In this document: positions 6,497 through 13,148 of the stretch, in pieces
Layout of the letters: each line of letters opens with the position of its first letter
Numbering within the stretch: position 1 is the first letter of the stretch
Translations under genes and position numbers: made by a program
The notes under the pieces: model-generated
What the model saw: only the letters and a program-made list of their open reading frames with translations
Told to the model about the DNA's origin: nothing
The model's database searches: none
DNA from: Actinomycetes bacterium
GTDB lineage: Bacteria > Planctomycetota > Phycisphaerae > JAACET01
DNA length: 15,523 bases
Assembly: GCA_030631725.1 (NCBI GenBank)
Contig: DAOVKO010000021.1
Location: 1 to 15,523, forward strand
Direction of reading: 5' to 3'

Positions 6497-7839
6497 GCCA
6501 GCGGATTGCCAAGCTGCCCAAAGGGCCTGGCGTGTATCTGATGAAAGACGCTAAGGGGGTGGTGATCTACATCGGCAAGGCGAACGACCTGCGGGGGCGA
6601 GTGGCGAGCTACTTTCAGCCGGGGGCGGATTTGGCGGACTCGCGCGGGCCGGCTATCGCGAGCATGGTGGGGCAAGTGGCGGATATCGACTTTCTACAGA
6701 CCGACTCGGAGGTGGAGGCTCTGCTGGTCGAAAACCGGCTGATCAAGGACACCCAGCCGCGCTACAACGTGCGGATGACCGATGACAAGACCTTTCCCTA
6801 TATCGAAATTAGCACGGGTGAGGATTTTCCGCGGGTGAGCATTACCCGCAAGCCGGCCTCGAAGGCAGTGAGCCTGTATGGGCCTTTCACGGCGGGGGCT
6901 GAGCTGCGGGCAGCATTGACGCTTCTGCAGAAGGTGTTCAGGTTCCGCACATGCAATCTGGATATTCGCGAGGCAGATGAAAAACGGCGGTTTTTTCGGC
7001 CTTGCCTGCTGTACTCGATCAAGCAGTGCACGGCGCCATGCGCGGCTAAAGTGAGCAGGAAAGATTACCGGCTGCAAATCAAGAGGCTCAAGCAGTTCCT
7101 GGCTAGCAAGCGGGCCCTGGTCCTGCGGCAAATGAATAAGGATATGAAAGAGGCGGCAAAGCGGAGGGATTACGAGCGGGCTGGGCTGCTGCGGGATCAG
7201 CTTCGGGCCTTGGAGTCCCTAGCCAAGCGAGGAAGGATTTCGGATGAATTGCAGCCGGAGAGTTTTTACCAGGACCCAAGGGCTGGGCTGGAGGAGCTGG
7301 GCAAGCTTTTGAAATTGGCCTCGCCGCCCAGGGTGATAGAAGGCATCGACGTGGCCAATATCGGCGGGCAGGAGAACTGCGGCTCATTGGTGCGCTTCAT
7401 CGACGGCAAGCCGTTCAAGGCGGGATACCGGCGGTTCAAGATCAAGACGGTTGAAGGGGCGGATGATTATGCCAGCATCGCCGAGGTGCTCAGGCGGCGG
7501 TACCGTTTGGCCGGCCAAGAGCACGAACTGTATCCGGATGTAATTCTGATCGACGGGGGGCTCGGCCAGCTGCACGCGGCCCTGGAGGTGCTAGACAGGA
7601 TGGCTAAGAAAGCGCCGATGGTGATTGCCCTGGCTAAACGCCAAGAAGAAATCTATGTGCAGGACAAGTCTAAACCGATTAGACTGCGGAGGAATTCAGC
7701 GGCGTTGCAGCTCTGTCAGCGGATTCGCGATGAGGCCCACCGCTTCGCCCAACAATACTACCATATTCTGCGCCGCAAAAAGACCTTTAAGCAAACCAGA
7801 ATCAAAAAATCAAAAGGTGAAAATCAAAATGCAAGATGA
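6466..7839 (+). CDS. uvrC: UvrC-type excinuclease subunit lacking the C-terminal HhH region
   Basis: Nucleotide excision repair nuclease that with UvrB incises damaged DNA on both sides of a lesion. The 457 residues hold the GIY-YIG nuclease at about 18-95 (PGVYLMKD, VIYIGKANDLRGRV, Glu89). A four-cysteine cluster follows (C163, C180, C188, C192; RPCLLYSIKQCTAPC), typical of the UvrC Fe-S site. A UvrB-interacting UVR motif lies at about 220-250 (MKEAAKRRDYERAGLLRDQL). The RNase H-like 5' nuclease covers about 288-440, with Asp295 in IEGIDVANIGG, Asp363 in LIDGGLGQ and His425 in RDEAHRFA. Full-length UvrC is roughly 600 residues. Here the tandem helix-hairpin-helix part is replaced by an A-rich, repeat-derived tail (KQTRIKKSKGENQNAR). 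Both catalytic sites look intact. The start is the GTG that fits the promoter and the MSKKQ-type N-terminus. It overlaps the next gene by 11 bp. Confidence 0.9.
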   Translation: MSKKQETDKIRQRIAKLPKGPGVYLMKDAKGVVIYIGKANDLRGRVASYFQPGADLADSRGPAIASMVGQVADIDFLQTDSEVEALLVENRLIKDTQPRYNVRMTDDKTFPYIEISTGEDFPRVSITRKPASKAVSLYGPFTAGAELRAALTLLQKVFRFRTCNLDIREADEKRRFFRPCLLYSIKQCTAPCAAKVSRKDYRLQIKRLKQFLASKRALVLRQMNKDMKEAAKRRDYERAGLLRDQLRALESLAKRGRISDELQPESFYQDPRAGLEELGKLLKLASPPRVIEGIDVANIGGQENCGSLVRFIDGKPFKAGYRRFKIKTVEGADDYASIAEVLRRRYRLAGQEHELYPDVILIDGGLGQLHAALEVLDRMAKKAPMVIALAKRQEEIYVQDKSKPIRLRRNSAALQLCQRIRDEAHRFAQQYYHILRRKKTFKQTRIKKSKGENQNAR

Positions 7840-7865
7840 CAGATCAAACTTCAAAAAGCAAGGCA
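7796..7865. repeat. A-rich simple repeat at the uvrC/kinase junction
   Basis: A run of ATCAAAA-type units (ATCAAAAAATCAAAAGG, AAAATCAAAATG, GATCAAACTTCAAAAAGC) spanning the last codons of uvrC and the first of the kinase-phosphatase gene. It supplies the AGGTGA ribosome site (7815-7820) and the ATG (7829) of the downstream gene. Its composition contrasts with the GC-rich coding sequence on both sides. Confidence 0.5.
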
Positions 7866-9766
7866 AGTCAGATAATTGGTTGGAGCCTTGTCTTGAGCGA
7901 CTGGGCCAGGCCCGTCTGGCGGTATTCGGGGATTTTTGCCTGGACGCTTATTGGCTGATCGATCCGGACGAAGCTGAGGTCTCTGTTGAAACTCAACTGC
8001 CCGTGCGACGTGTAAGGCAACATCGTTACAGTCTGGGCGGAGCAGCCAACATAGTTGCAAACCTGGTGGATTTAGGTGTGGGCAAAGTCCAGGCCATCGG
8101 CTTTATCGGGGATGACCTGTTCGGTGAGTTAATGCTTCGGATGCTTAGGCAGCTTGGCGTGGGCACTGACGGTATGCTGAGTTGTCAGAGCGACTGGCAG
8201 ACTTTTGTTTTTGGCAAGCCTTGCATGGGACAGATTGAGCAGAACCGCATCGATTTCGGGGGGTTCAATGTTATTAGCCACTCGTCCATTGAGGCTCTAA
8301 TAAAAGAACTGGATAGGGCTGCTGAAGCGGTTGAGATTGTCGTGCTTAATCAGCAGATTCCGGTTGGTGTTTCGACTGCCGAAATGATCGAACAAATCAA
8401 TGCCGTCATTATCCGTCATCCGAACTGTAAATTCATCGTCGATTCACGGCACCGAGCGGAATTGTATCATGGGGCCATGCTGAAGACAAATGCCCACGAG
8501 GCCTGCCGGCTTCTGGGACAACTGCGAGAGCTGGACGAGCGCATCACTGCCCGGCAGGCACGCCAATGCGCCCGAAGACTGTTTGAGAAGACCTCCAAGC
8601 CGGTGTTTGTAACTCGAGGCGAAAACGGCATTGTCCTGGTCGATGCCCAGGGATTGCACGAGGTGCCCGGCATCCAGATAATCGAGCGGATCGATCCCGT
8701 CGGGGCCGGAGATACTACGATCGCAGCCCTGGCCGCGGTTATCGGTTCCGGCGGTGACTGCCTGACAGCGGCTAAGCTGGCCAACATTGCCGCCTCGATT
8801 ACCGTCCGCCAGATTCAAATTACCGGCACAACCTCGCCTGAGCAGATCAAGCAAATCGGACCTGATCCCGATTACGTCTATCTACCCGAATTGGCTGATG
8901 ATCCTCGCCGAGCCAGGTACTATGAGGACAGCGAAATAGAAATCATCCGGGAGTTGCCTGGCGAATTGAACATTCGGCACGCGATTTTCGATCACGACGG
9001 TACACTGTCAACTCTACGCCAGAGTTGGGAGAATATTATGGAGCCTATGATGGTCCGAACTATACTCGGGCCGCAGTACCAAGATGCTGATGAAGTACTC
9101 TATCATAGAGTTGTCGATCACGTCCGTGGTTTCATCGACAAGACCACTGGCGTACAAACGCTGGTGCAAATGCAAGGTTTGATCTCATTGGTAGAGCAGT
9201 ACGAGTGCGTAGCTGAAGAACAGATACTCGATATGCATGGCTATAAAGCTCTATACAACGAGGAACTGCTGGCTATGGTTCACAGACGAGTTGAAAAGTT
9301 CGAGCGGGGGGAGTTGGAAGCTGCGGATTTCCAGATCAAGAACGCTCGAACACTGCTAGAGCGACTCTATGCCCACGGCGTAAAGCTGTACTTGGCCAGC
9401 GGCTCCGACCAAGATGACGTTATCGCTGAGGCCGAGACGCTGGGCTACGCACATTTGTTCGAAGGGCGAATCTTTGGCGCAGTAGGCGACATAAAGGTCG
9501 AGGCCAAACGGATAGTCTTGGAACGAATCATTTGTCAGTACAGTTTGAGCGGCCCAGAATTGGCCACTTTCGGCGACGGGCCTGTCGAAATGCGCGAGAC
9601 CCGAAAACGCGGCGCTCTAGCCATTGGAGTTGCCAGCAACGAAGCACAGCGATTCGGATTGAATCTAGTCAAACGGGCCCGACTAATCCGGGCCGGAGCG
9701 GACCTTATCGTGCCCGATTTCAGTCAATTGGATAGACTCCTTGCACTGCTATCGATCGCTAAATAA
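7829..9766 (+). CDS. PfkB-family (RfaE-like) sugar kinase fused to a HAD phosphatase
   Basis: 645 residues in two enzymes. Residues 25-335 are a ribokinase-fold PfkB kinase with GGAANIVANLVDLGV (70-84), FIGDDLFG and the ATP/catalytic motif DPVGAGDT (base Asp295). The layout is closest to heptose-7-phosphate kinases (HldE/RfaE N-domain). A linker of about 345-380 follows. Residues 383-645 are a haloacid dehalogenase phosphatase with DHDGT (nucleophile Asp388, Asp390), a helical cap (about 395-500), LASGS (Ser524), a Lys near 556-560 and GDGPVEM (Asp583). HldE normally carries an adenylyltransferase second domain, which is absent here. The protein may phosphorylate a sugar phosphate and then remove another phosphate, like HldA plus GmhB; this is inference. 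The start ATG at 7829 has AGGTGA 8 nt upstream. The earlier in-frame sequence overlaps uvrC and is rejected. Confidence 0.88.
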   Translation: MQDDRSNFKKQGKSDNWLEPCLERLGQARLAVFGDFCLDAYWLIDPDEAEVSVETQLPVRRVRQHRYSLGGAANIVANLVDLGVGKVQAIGFIGDDLFGELMLRMLRQLGVGTDGMLSCQSDWQTFVFGKPCMGQIEQNRIDFGGFNVISHSSIEALIKELDRAAEAVEIVVLNQQIPVGVSTAEMIEQINAVIIRHPNCKFIVDSRHRAELYHGAMLKTNAHEACRLLGQLRELDERITARQARQCARRLFEKTSKPVFVTRGENGIVLVDAQGLHEVPGIQIIERIDPVGAGDTTIAALAAVIGSGGDCLTAAKLANIAASITVRQIQITGTTSPEQIKQIGPDPDYVYLPELADDPRRARYYEDSEIEIIRELPGELNIRHAIFDHDGTLSTLRQSWENIMEPMMVRTILGPQYQDADEVLYHRVVDHVRGFIDKTTGVQTLVQMQGLISLVEQYECVAEEQILDMHGYKALYNEELLAMVHRRVEKFERGELEAADFQIKNARTLLERLYAHGVKLYLASGSDQDDVIAEAETLGYAHLFEGRIFGAVGDIKVEAKRIVLERIICQYSLSGPELATFGDGPVEMRETRKRGALAIGVASNEAQRFGLNLVKRARLIRAGADLIVPDFSQLDRLLALLSIAK

Positions 9767-9966
9767 TTCCGCACAAAAGGTAAAGCTTCGCCCAAGGGTA
9801 GCGCTGGAGTCCTTGCAAAATGGCCGTTGGTGAGGTACGGTGGATTATCGAAATGAGAAAACCAACCCCTGCAGTAACCGGGTCTGTATAAAGACATTCG
9901 AAACCGGCGTCTTGCCGACATTTTAGGGTCCAATGAAACTAGACATCGATACAGAAAGGGAACAGC
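9767..9966. other. Intergenic region upstream of the AIM24-family gene
   Basis: 200 bp without a recognisable gene. A TATAAA near 9889-9894 could be a -10 box but has no good -35 partner. The ribosome site AAAGGG (9955-9960) lies 6 nt before the next start. No convincing terminator for the upstream kinase gene is visible. Confidence 0.3.
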
Positions 9967-10731
9967 ATGGCGGATGAAATTGATTACAAGATTCACGGCG
10001 ACGACATGCAGCTGGTGGAAATTGAGCTGGATCCGGGCGAGGCGGTCAGGGCTGAGGCCGGGGCCATGATGTACATGGAAGATGGAATAGAAATGCAGAC
10101 CTCGACCGGCGGCGGACTATTCAGAGGACTCAAGCGGATGGTCACCGGGGAGAGCTTCTTTATTACTTCCTTTCTGAATACCGCCAGGGATAAAAGACAC
10201 GCGGCCTTTGGGGCCCCGTATCCGGGGAAGATTATTCCCCTGGAGCTGGCTGAACTGGGCGGGAGCTTCTTGTGTCAGAAGGATTCCTTTTTGTGCGCGG
10301 CTAAGGGTATTGAGATCGAAGTGGCCTTTACCAAAAAAATAGGAGCCGGGCTCTTCGGCGGGGAAGGTTTTATATTGCAGCGATTGGAAGGTGCCGGCAG
10401 AGCCTTCGTCCATGCCGGGGGGACGATTATTCGCCGGGAACTGCAGGCGGGCGAGACGCTGCGAGTGGATACGGGATGTCTGGTGGCCTTTGCCCCGACG
10501 GTAAACTATGATATTCAATTCATCGGTGGCTTTAGAAACGCCTTGTTCGGTGGGGAAGGGCTCTTCTTAGCCAGGATGACCGGCCCCGGACTACTCTATC
10601 TGCAGAGTTTGCCCTTCTCGCGTTTGGCCGACCGTATCACCGCAGCGGCTGGATATCAGCAAAAGGGCGAAAAGAGAGGCATCGGCGGAATCGGCGGCGG
10701 GCTGCTGGGCGGTATCCTACAAGGCGATTAG
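9967..10731 (+). CDS. AIM24/TIGR00266 family protein
   Basis: 254 residues matching the conserved bacterial TIGR00266 family (AIM24 superfamily, a beta-sandwich fold whose biochemical role is unsettled). Typical family stretches are EAVRAEAGAMMYMEDGIEM (about 26-44), the Gly-rich segment TGGGLFRGLKRMVTGESFFIT (47-67), the KIIPLEL and QKDSFLCAA segments, the repeat-like GLFGGEGFILQRLEG (about 127-141), and GLFLARMTGPGLLYLQSLP near 200-218. It ends in a Gly-rich tail (GIGGIGGGLLGGILQGD) that is common in this family. No signal peptide, so a cytoplasmic location is expected. The start ATG has AAAGGG 6 nt upstream. It is flanked by sizeable gaps and may be its own unit. Confidence 0.85.
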   Translation: MADEIDYKIHGDDMQLVEIELDPGEAVRAEAGAMMYMEDGIEMQTSTGGGLFRGLKRMVTGESFFITSFLNTARDKRHAAFGAPYPGKIIPLELAELGGSFLCQKDSFLCAAKGIEIEVAFTKKIGAGLFGGEGFILQRLEGAGRAFVHAGGTIIRRELQAGETLRVDTGCLVAFAPTVNYDIQFIGGFRNALFGGEGLFLARMTGPGLLYLQSLPFSRLADRITAAAGYQQKGEKRGIGGIGGGLLGGILQGD

Positions 10732-10819
10732 CTTATCCGAGTTTTGTTTCGGAAAAAGACAGCTTTAGCAAGCGTGCGGAAAGCCCAATCGACTAAGAGC
10801 GAACACAAAGGCAACCAGC

Positions 10820-11428
10820 ATGGAAACTGGGGAATTGATTGTGCATGGTGTCTTGGTCGGAGCGAATCTGCTGGCTGGGTTTGGCTGTGCTATCCCGCTG
10901 GCCAAGATGATTGCAAAACTGAACAGTAGATCAAAAAGAGTTTTTCGTTACGTTGCAATTCTCCTTGGCATATATATTGTTGAAAGTTTTGCTGTGTGTG
11001 CCGGGATGGCCACGCAAGTTTTTACTGTGGGGTTGGCCTTTGTGTGGGGTATCGTGTTCGGCTTGTGGTTGCGGAAGCGGGGGCCTGCACTGAGGGTATT
11101 GAAGGCGTCGTTTTTTATGGCCTTGTATTCCATTTTGCCGACGGCGTCCCTGCTTCTTATTCCTGTAATGATGTGGATCGGTGGAGATAATGTCCTGAGT
11201 GCTGAAGCAGGAGCCCGTTTTGGTATTCCCAGGGCTTTGCATTTGCCGTGGCCGTTGAACACCATATTGGGCTTCTTTGGGGCGGTTGTCATAGGGACGG
11301 CCATTTTCAAAACAATAATTACCGCGGGAGAAGTCAGCTTACTCATTCATCTGGGCGAGAAATCTACCGTTGATAGTTCTCAAACTGAGAATTCCCCACT
11401 CGATGTCGAACGAAGCAAGGCCACATGA
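10820..11428 (+). CDS. Five-helix integral membrane protein of unknown function
   Basis: 202 residues, mostly hydrophobic. Likely membrane segments are at about 7-29, 43-61, 64-84, 96-120 and 146-172. Positive residues between helices 1 and 2 (KLNSRSKR) and after helix 3 (LRKRGPALRVLK) suggest cytoplasmic loops. The last 25 residues are polar and probably soluble. I do not recognise a family. The start ATG at 10820 has AAAGG (10807-10811) 8 nt upstream. The gene looks AT-richer and uses more T-ending codons than its neighbours. Its stop codon at 11426-11428 is 13 nt before the probable start of the lipoprotein phosphodiesterase, so the two may be translated from one mRNA. Confidence 0.7.
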   Translation: METGELIVHGVLVGANLLAGFGCAIPLAKMIAKLNSRSKRVFRYVAILLGIYIVESFAVCAGMATQVFTVGLAFVWGIVFGLWLRKRGPALRVLKASFFMALYSILPTASLLLIPVMMWIGGDNVLSAEAGARFGIPRALHLPWPLNTILGFFGAVVIGTAIFKTIITAGEVSLLIHLGEKSTVDSSQTENSPLDVERSKAT

Positions 11429-11441
11429 AACAGAGGTCAAC

Positions 11442-13148
11442 GTGCAGGCAAGGATGATTGCTAAAAGGGCGACTGGGCAAGTGCTTATCCTGTGTTTGAT
11501 GGGAAGCTTGGCTGGCTGCGCGGCTATGGCCGACGAGCGGGCTCGGCCATTTGGGTTTGATTATGTTGAGCCGGCTAAGGTGGCTGAGCCCTGCGTGGTG
11601 CTCTTTTTTGTGGACGGGGTCAATAGCGATATCTTCAACGAGATGCTGGTTGGGGGTGAGCTGCCTAACATAGAGAAATACTTCGTTTCCCGCGGGCTGT
11701 ATGTGCCCAGGTGCGTGGCAAACATTCCGTCGGTGACGATGGTCAATGAGACGTCGTTGGTTACTGGTCTGTTTGCCGGCCGGCATGGGGTTACAGGGAT
11801 CAACTGGTTCGATCGCAACAAGTGCGTCTGGCGAGATTACGAAACGATCGCTCAGAAAAACACCCTGGACGGTGACTACCAGGCAGCGACGATTTTCGAG
11901 CGGCTCAAAGGGTACAGCACTTTATCGCTATTCTTCCAAGCCCATCGTGGGGCTACGAAGTTTGTGGAGAACTGGACCTCGGCTGGGCCGCCCTTTTTCT
12001 TCGGCTGGTATGAATTCGTGGACCGGATTACGCTTTGCCGATTCGAAATCGTCGCCCAGTTGGCCAGGCAGCGGGGGGAGTTTCCGCGTTTGGTTATCGC
12101 TTATCTGTTAGCCGCGGATATGCGGGCCTACCATCAGGGATTGGAAAGTGGTGCCTATCGGCGAGCCCTGATCCATGCGGACGCCCAGATCGGCAGAGTA
12201 ATAAAAGACTTCGAGAACCAAGGCCTGCTGGAAAAGCTGGTCCTGGTGTTTATGTCCGACCACGGGATGATGCCGGTAGAAAAGCATCTGTGGATGGAGA
12301 AATTCCTGCCGAAGAAGTTGGGCCTGAAGCTCTCGAGGAAGAAGCTGTGGGAAGATACCGAGCTGCGGGAGCGCATAAAATACTATCGAAAATTCCCGGC
12401 TGTGCTGACGAATTCGGGTGACAGGTATGTAGGTCTTTATCTGCGCAAGCCCACCGGCGTCAAAGGAGCGATGCCTTATGAGAATTGGCTAAGCAAACCC
12501 ACCATGTACGACCTGGGCAACTATCCGACCAGTCGGGGTAAGGTAGATCTGATTTCTTGCCTAGTGCACCAGGAAGCTGTGGATGCAGTGGCCTTTTCGG
12601 CTGGACCTGACAGGGTGCGGGTTGTGCGCAAGGATGGTGAGGTCGAGATTCGCCGGGGCAAGAGCGATCGGCGGGCGTGCTCTTATCATCTGATAGAGGG
12701 AGAGGATCCTTTAGGATATGCAGGGAAGGTGCCGGCGGAGATGCTAAGCGGGGCGGATTATTCTAGCCGGGCTTGGCTGGAGGCGACCGCGGGGACGGAA
12801 TTTCCCGATCTGGTGCCGCAGATATTGGCCTACTTTGGGGCGCCGCGTGCGGCGGACCTAGTGGTCTTTGCCGCTCCCGGCTGGGACCTGGGGCATCAGT
12901 GGAAGGCGGGACATGGGGGGATTCGTCCGGGGGAGATGGCTTTTCCGCTGATTATGGCTGGTCCGGGCATCCCGCATGGCGAGCTATCGACGGCCCGCGC
13001 GGTGGATGTTCTGCCGACGATTCTGGAATTGCTGGGCAAACAAGCCGATAAAAACCTTGACGGGCAGAGCCTGATAAAGAAAGGGACAACGCGTAGCGTC
13101 CTGCGGAAGGGGCAAAGGCACAGAGGCACAGAGGCACAAAGCAGATGA
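11442..13148 (+). CDS. Lipoprotein phosphodiesterase/phosphatase of the alkaline phosphatase superfamily
   Basis: Predicted envelope enzyme that hydrolyses phosphate mono- or diesters with two metal ions, of the type I phosphodiesterase/nucleotide pyrophosphatase group. The chosen GTG at 11442 has GAGG 5 nt upstream; ATG 11454 is an alternative. From the GTG the protein is 568 residues and begins with a lipoprotein signal (hydrophobic core, LAGC box, lipidated Cys26). Active-site elements are visible in order: Asp58 (FFVDGV), nucleophile Thr99 with Asn102 (PSVTMVNETSLVTG), HGVTG near 115, Asp227 and His231 (AADMRAYHQG), Asp273 and His274 (MSDHG), and His491 (AGHGG). A large insertion of about 280-480 forms the cap that sets substrate choice. 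The last 14 residues (KGQRHRGTEAQSR region) are encoded by an 8-bp tandem repeat and are probably dispensable. The stop overlaps the next start (ATGA). Confidence 0.88.
   Translation: MQARMIAKRATGQVLILCLMGSLAGCAAMADERARPFGFDYVEPAKVAEPCVVLFFVDGVNSDIFNEMLVGGELPNIEKYFVSRGLYVPRCVANIPSVTMVNETSLVTGLFAGRHGVTGINWFDRNKCVWRDYETIAQKNTLDGDYQAATIFERLKGYSTLSLFFQAHRGATKFVENWTSAGPPFFFGWYEFVDRITLCRFEIVAQLARQRGEFPRLVIAYLLAADMRAYHQGLESGAYRRALIHADAQIGRVIKDFENQGLLEKLVLVFMSDHGMMPVEKHLWMEKFLPKKLGLKLSRKKLWEDTELRERIKYYRKFPAVLTNSGDRYVGLYLRKPTGVKGAMPYENWLSKPTMYDLGNYPTSRGKVDLISCLVHQEAVDAVAFSAGPDRVRVVRKDGEVEIRRGKSDRRACSYHLIEGEDPLGYAGKVPAEMLSGADYSSRAWLEATAGTEFPDLVPQILAYFGAPRAADLVVFAAPGWDLGHQWKAGHGGIRPGEMAFPLIMAGPGIPHGELSTARAVDVLPTILELLGKQADKNLDGQSLIKKGTTRSVLRKGQRHRGTEAQSR
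13116..13139. repeat. Three tandem copies of AGGCACAG at a gene junction
   Basis: AGGCACAG (13116-13123), AGGCACAG (13124-13131) and AGGCACAA (13132-13139). The array lies inside the last codons of the phosphodiesterase, encoding HRGTEAQ, and ends 5 nt before the decarboxylase start codon. A GAGG within it could serve as a weak ribosome site for that gene. Confidence 0.75.

Noticed and set aside
6322..6675. A 117-codon minus-strand frame over the uvrC start
   Set aside because: It is antisense to the GIY-YIG domain and uvrC promoter, with no recognisable domain or ribosome site.
7625..7828. A longer kinase-phosphatase start inside uvrC
   Set aside because: It overlaps the uvrC nuclease motifs in another frame. 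The ATG at 7829 has its own ribosome site and leads directly to the kinase domain.
10732..10765. Hairpin TCCGA/TCGGA after the AIM24-family gene as a terminator
   Set aside because: The stem is only 5 bp and is followed by A residues, not a T run, so I do not call it.
11370..11441. An earlier start for the lipoprotein phosphodiesterase
   Set aside because: It would overlap the membrane-protein gene and put about 24 extra polar residues ahead of an otherwise normal lipoprotein signal peptide.
13116..13139. Possible CRISPR or other long array
   Set aside because: Units are only 8 bp, directly abutting and without spacers. It is a simple tandem repeat.
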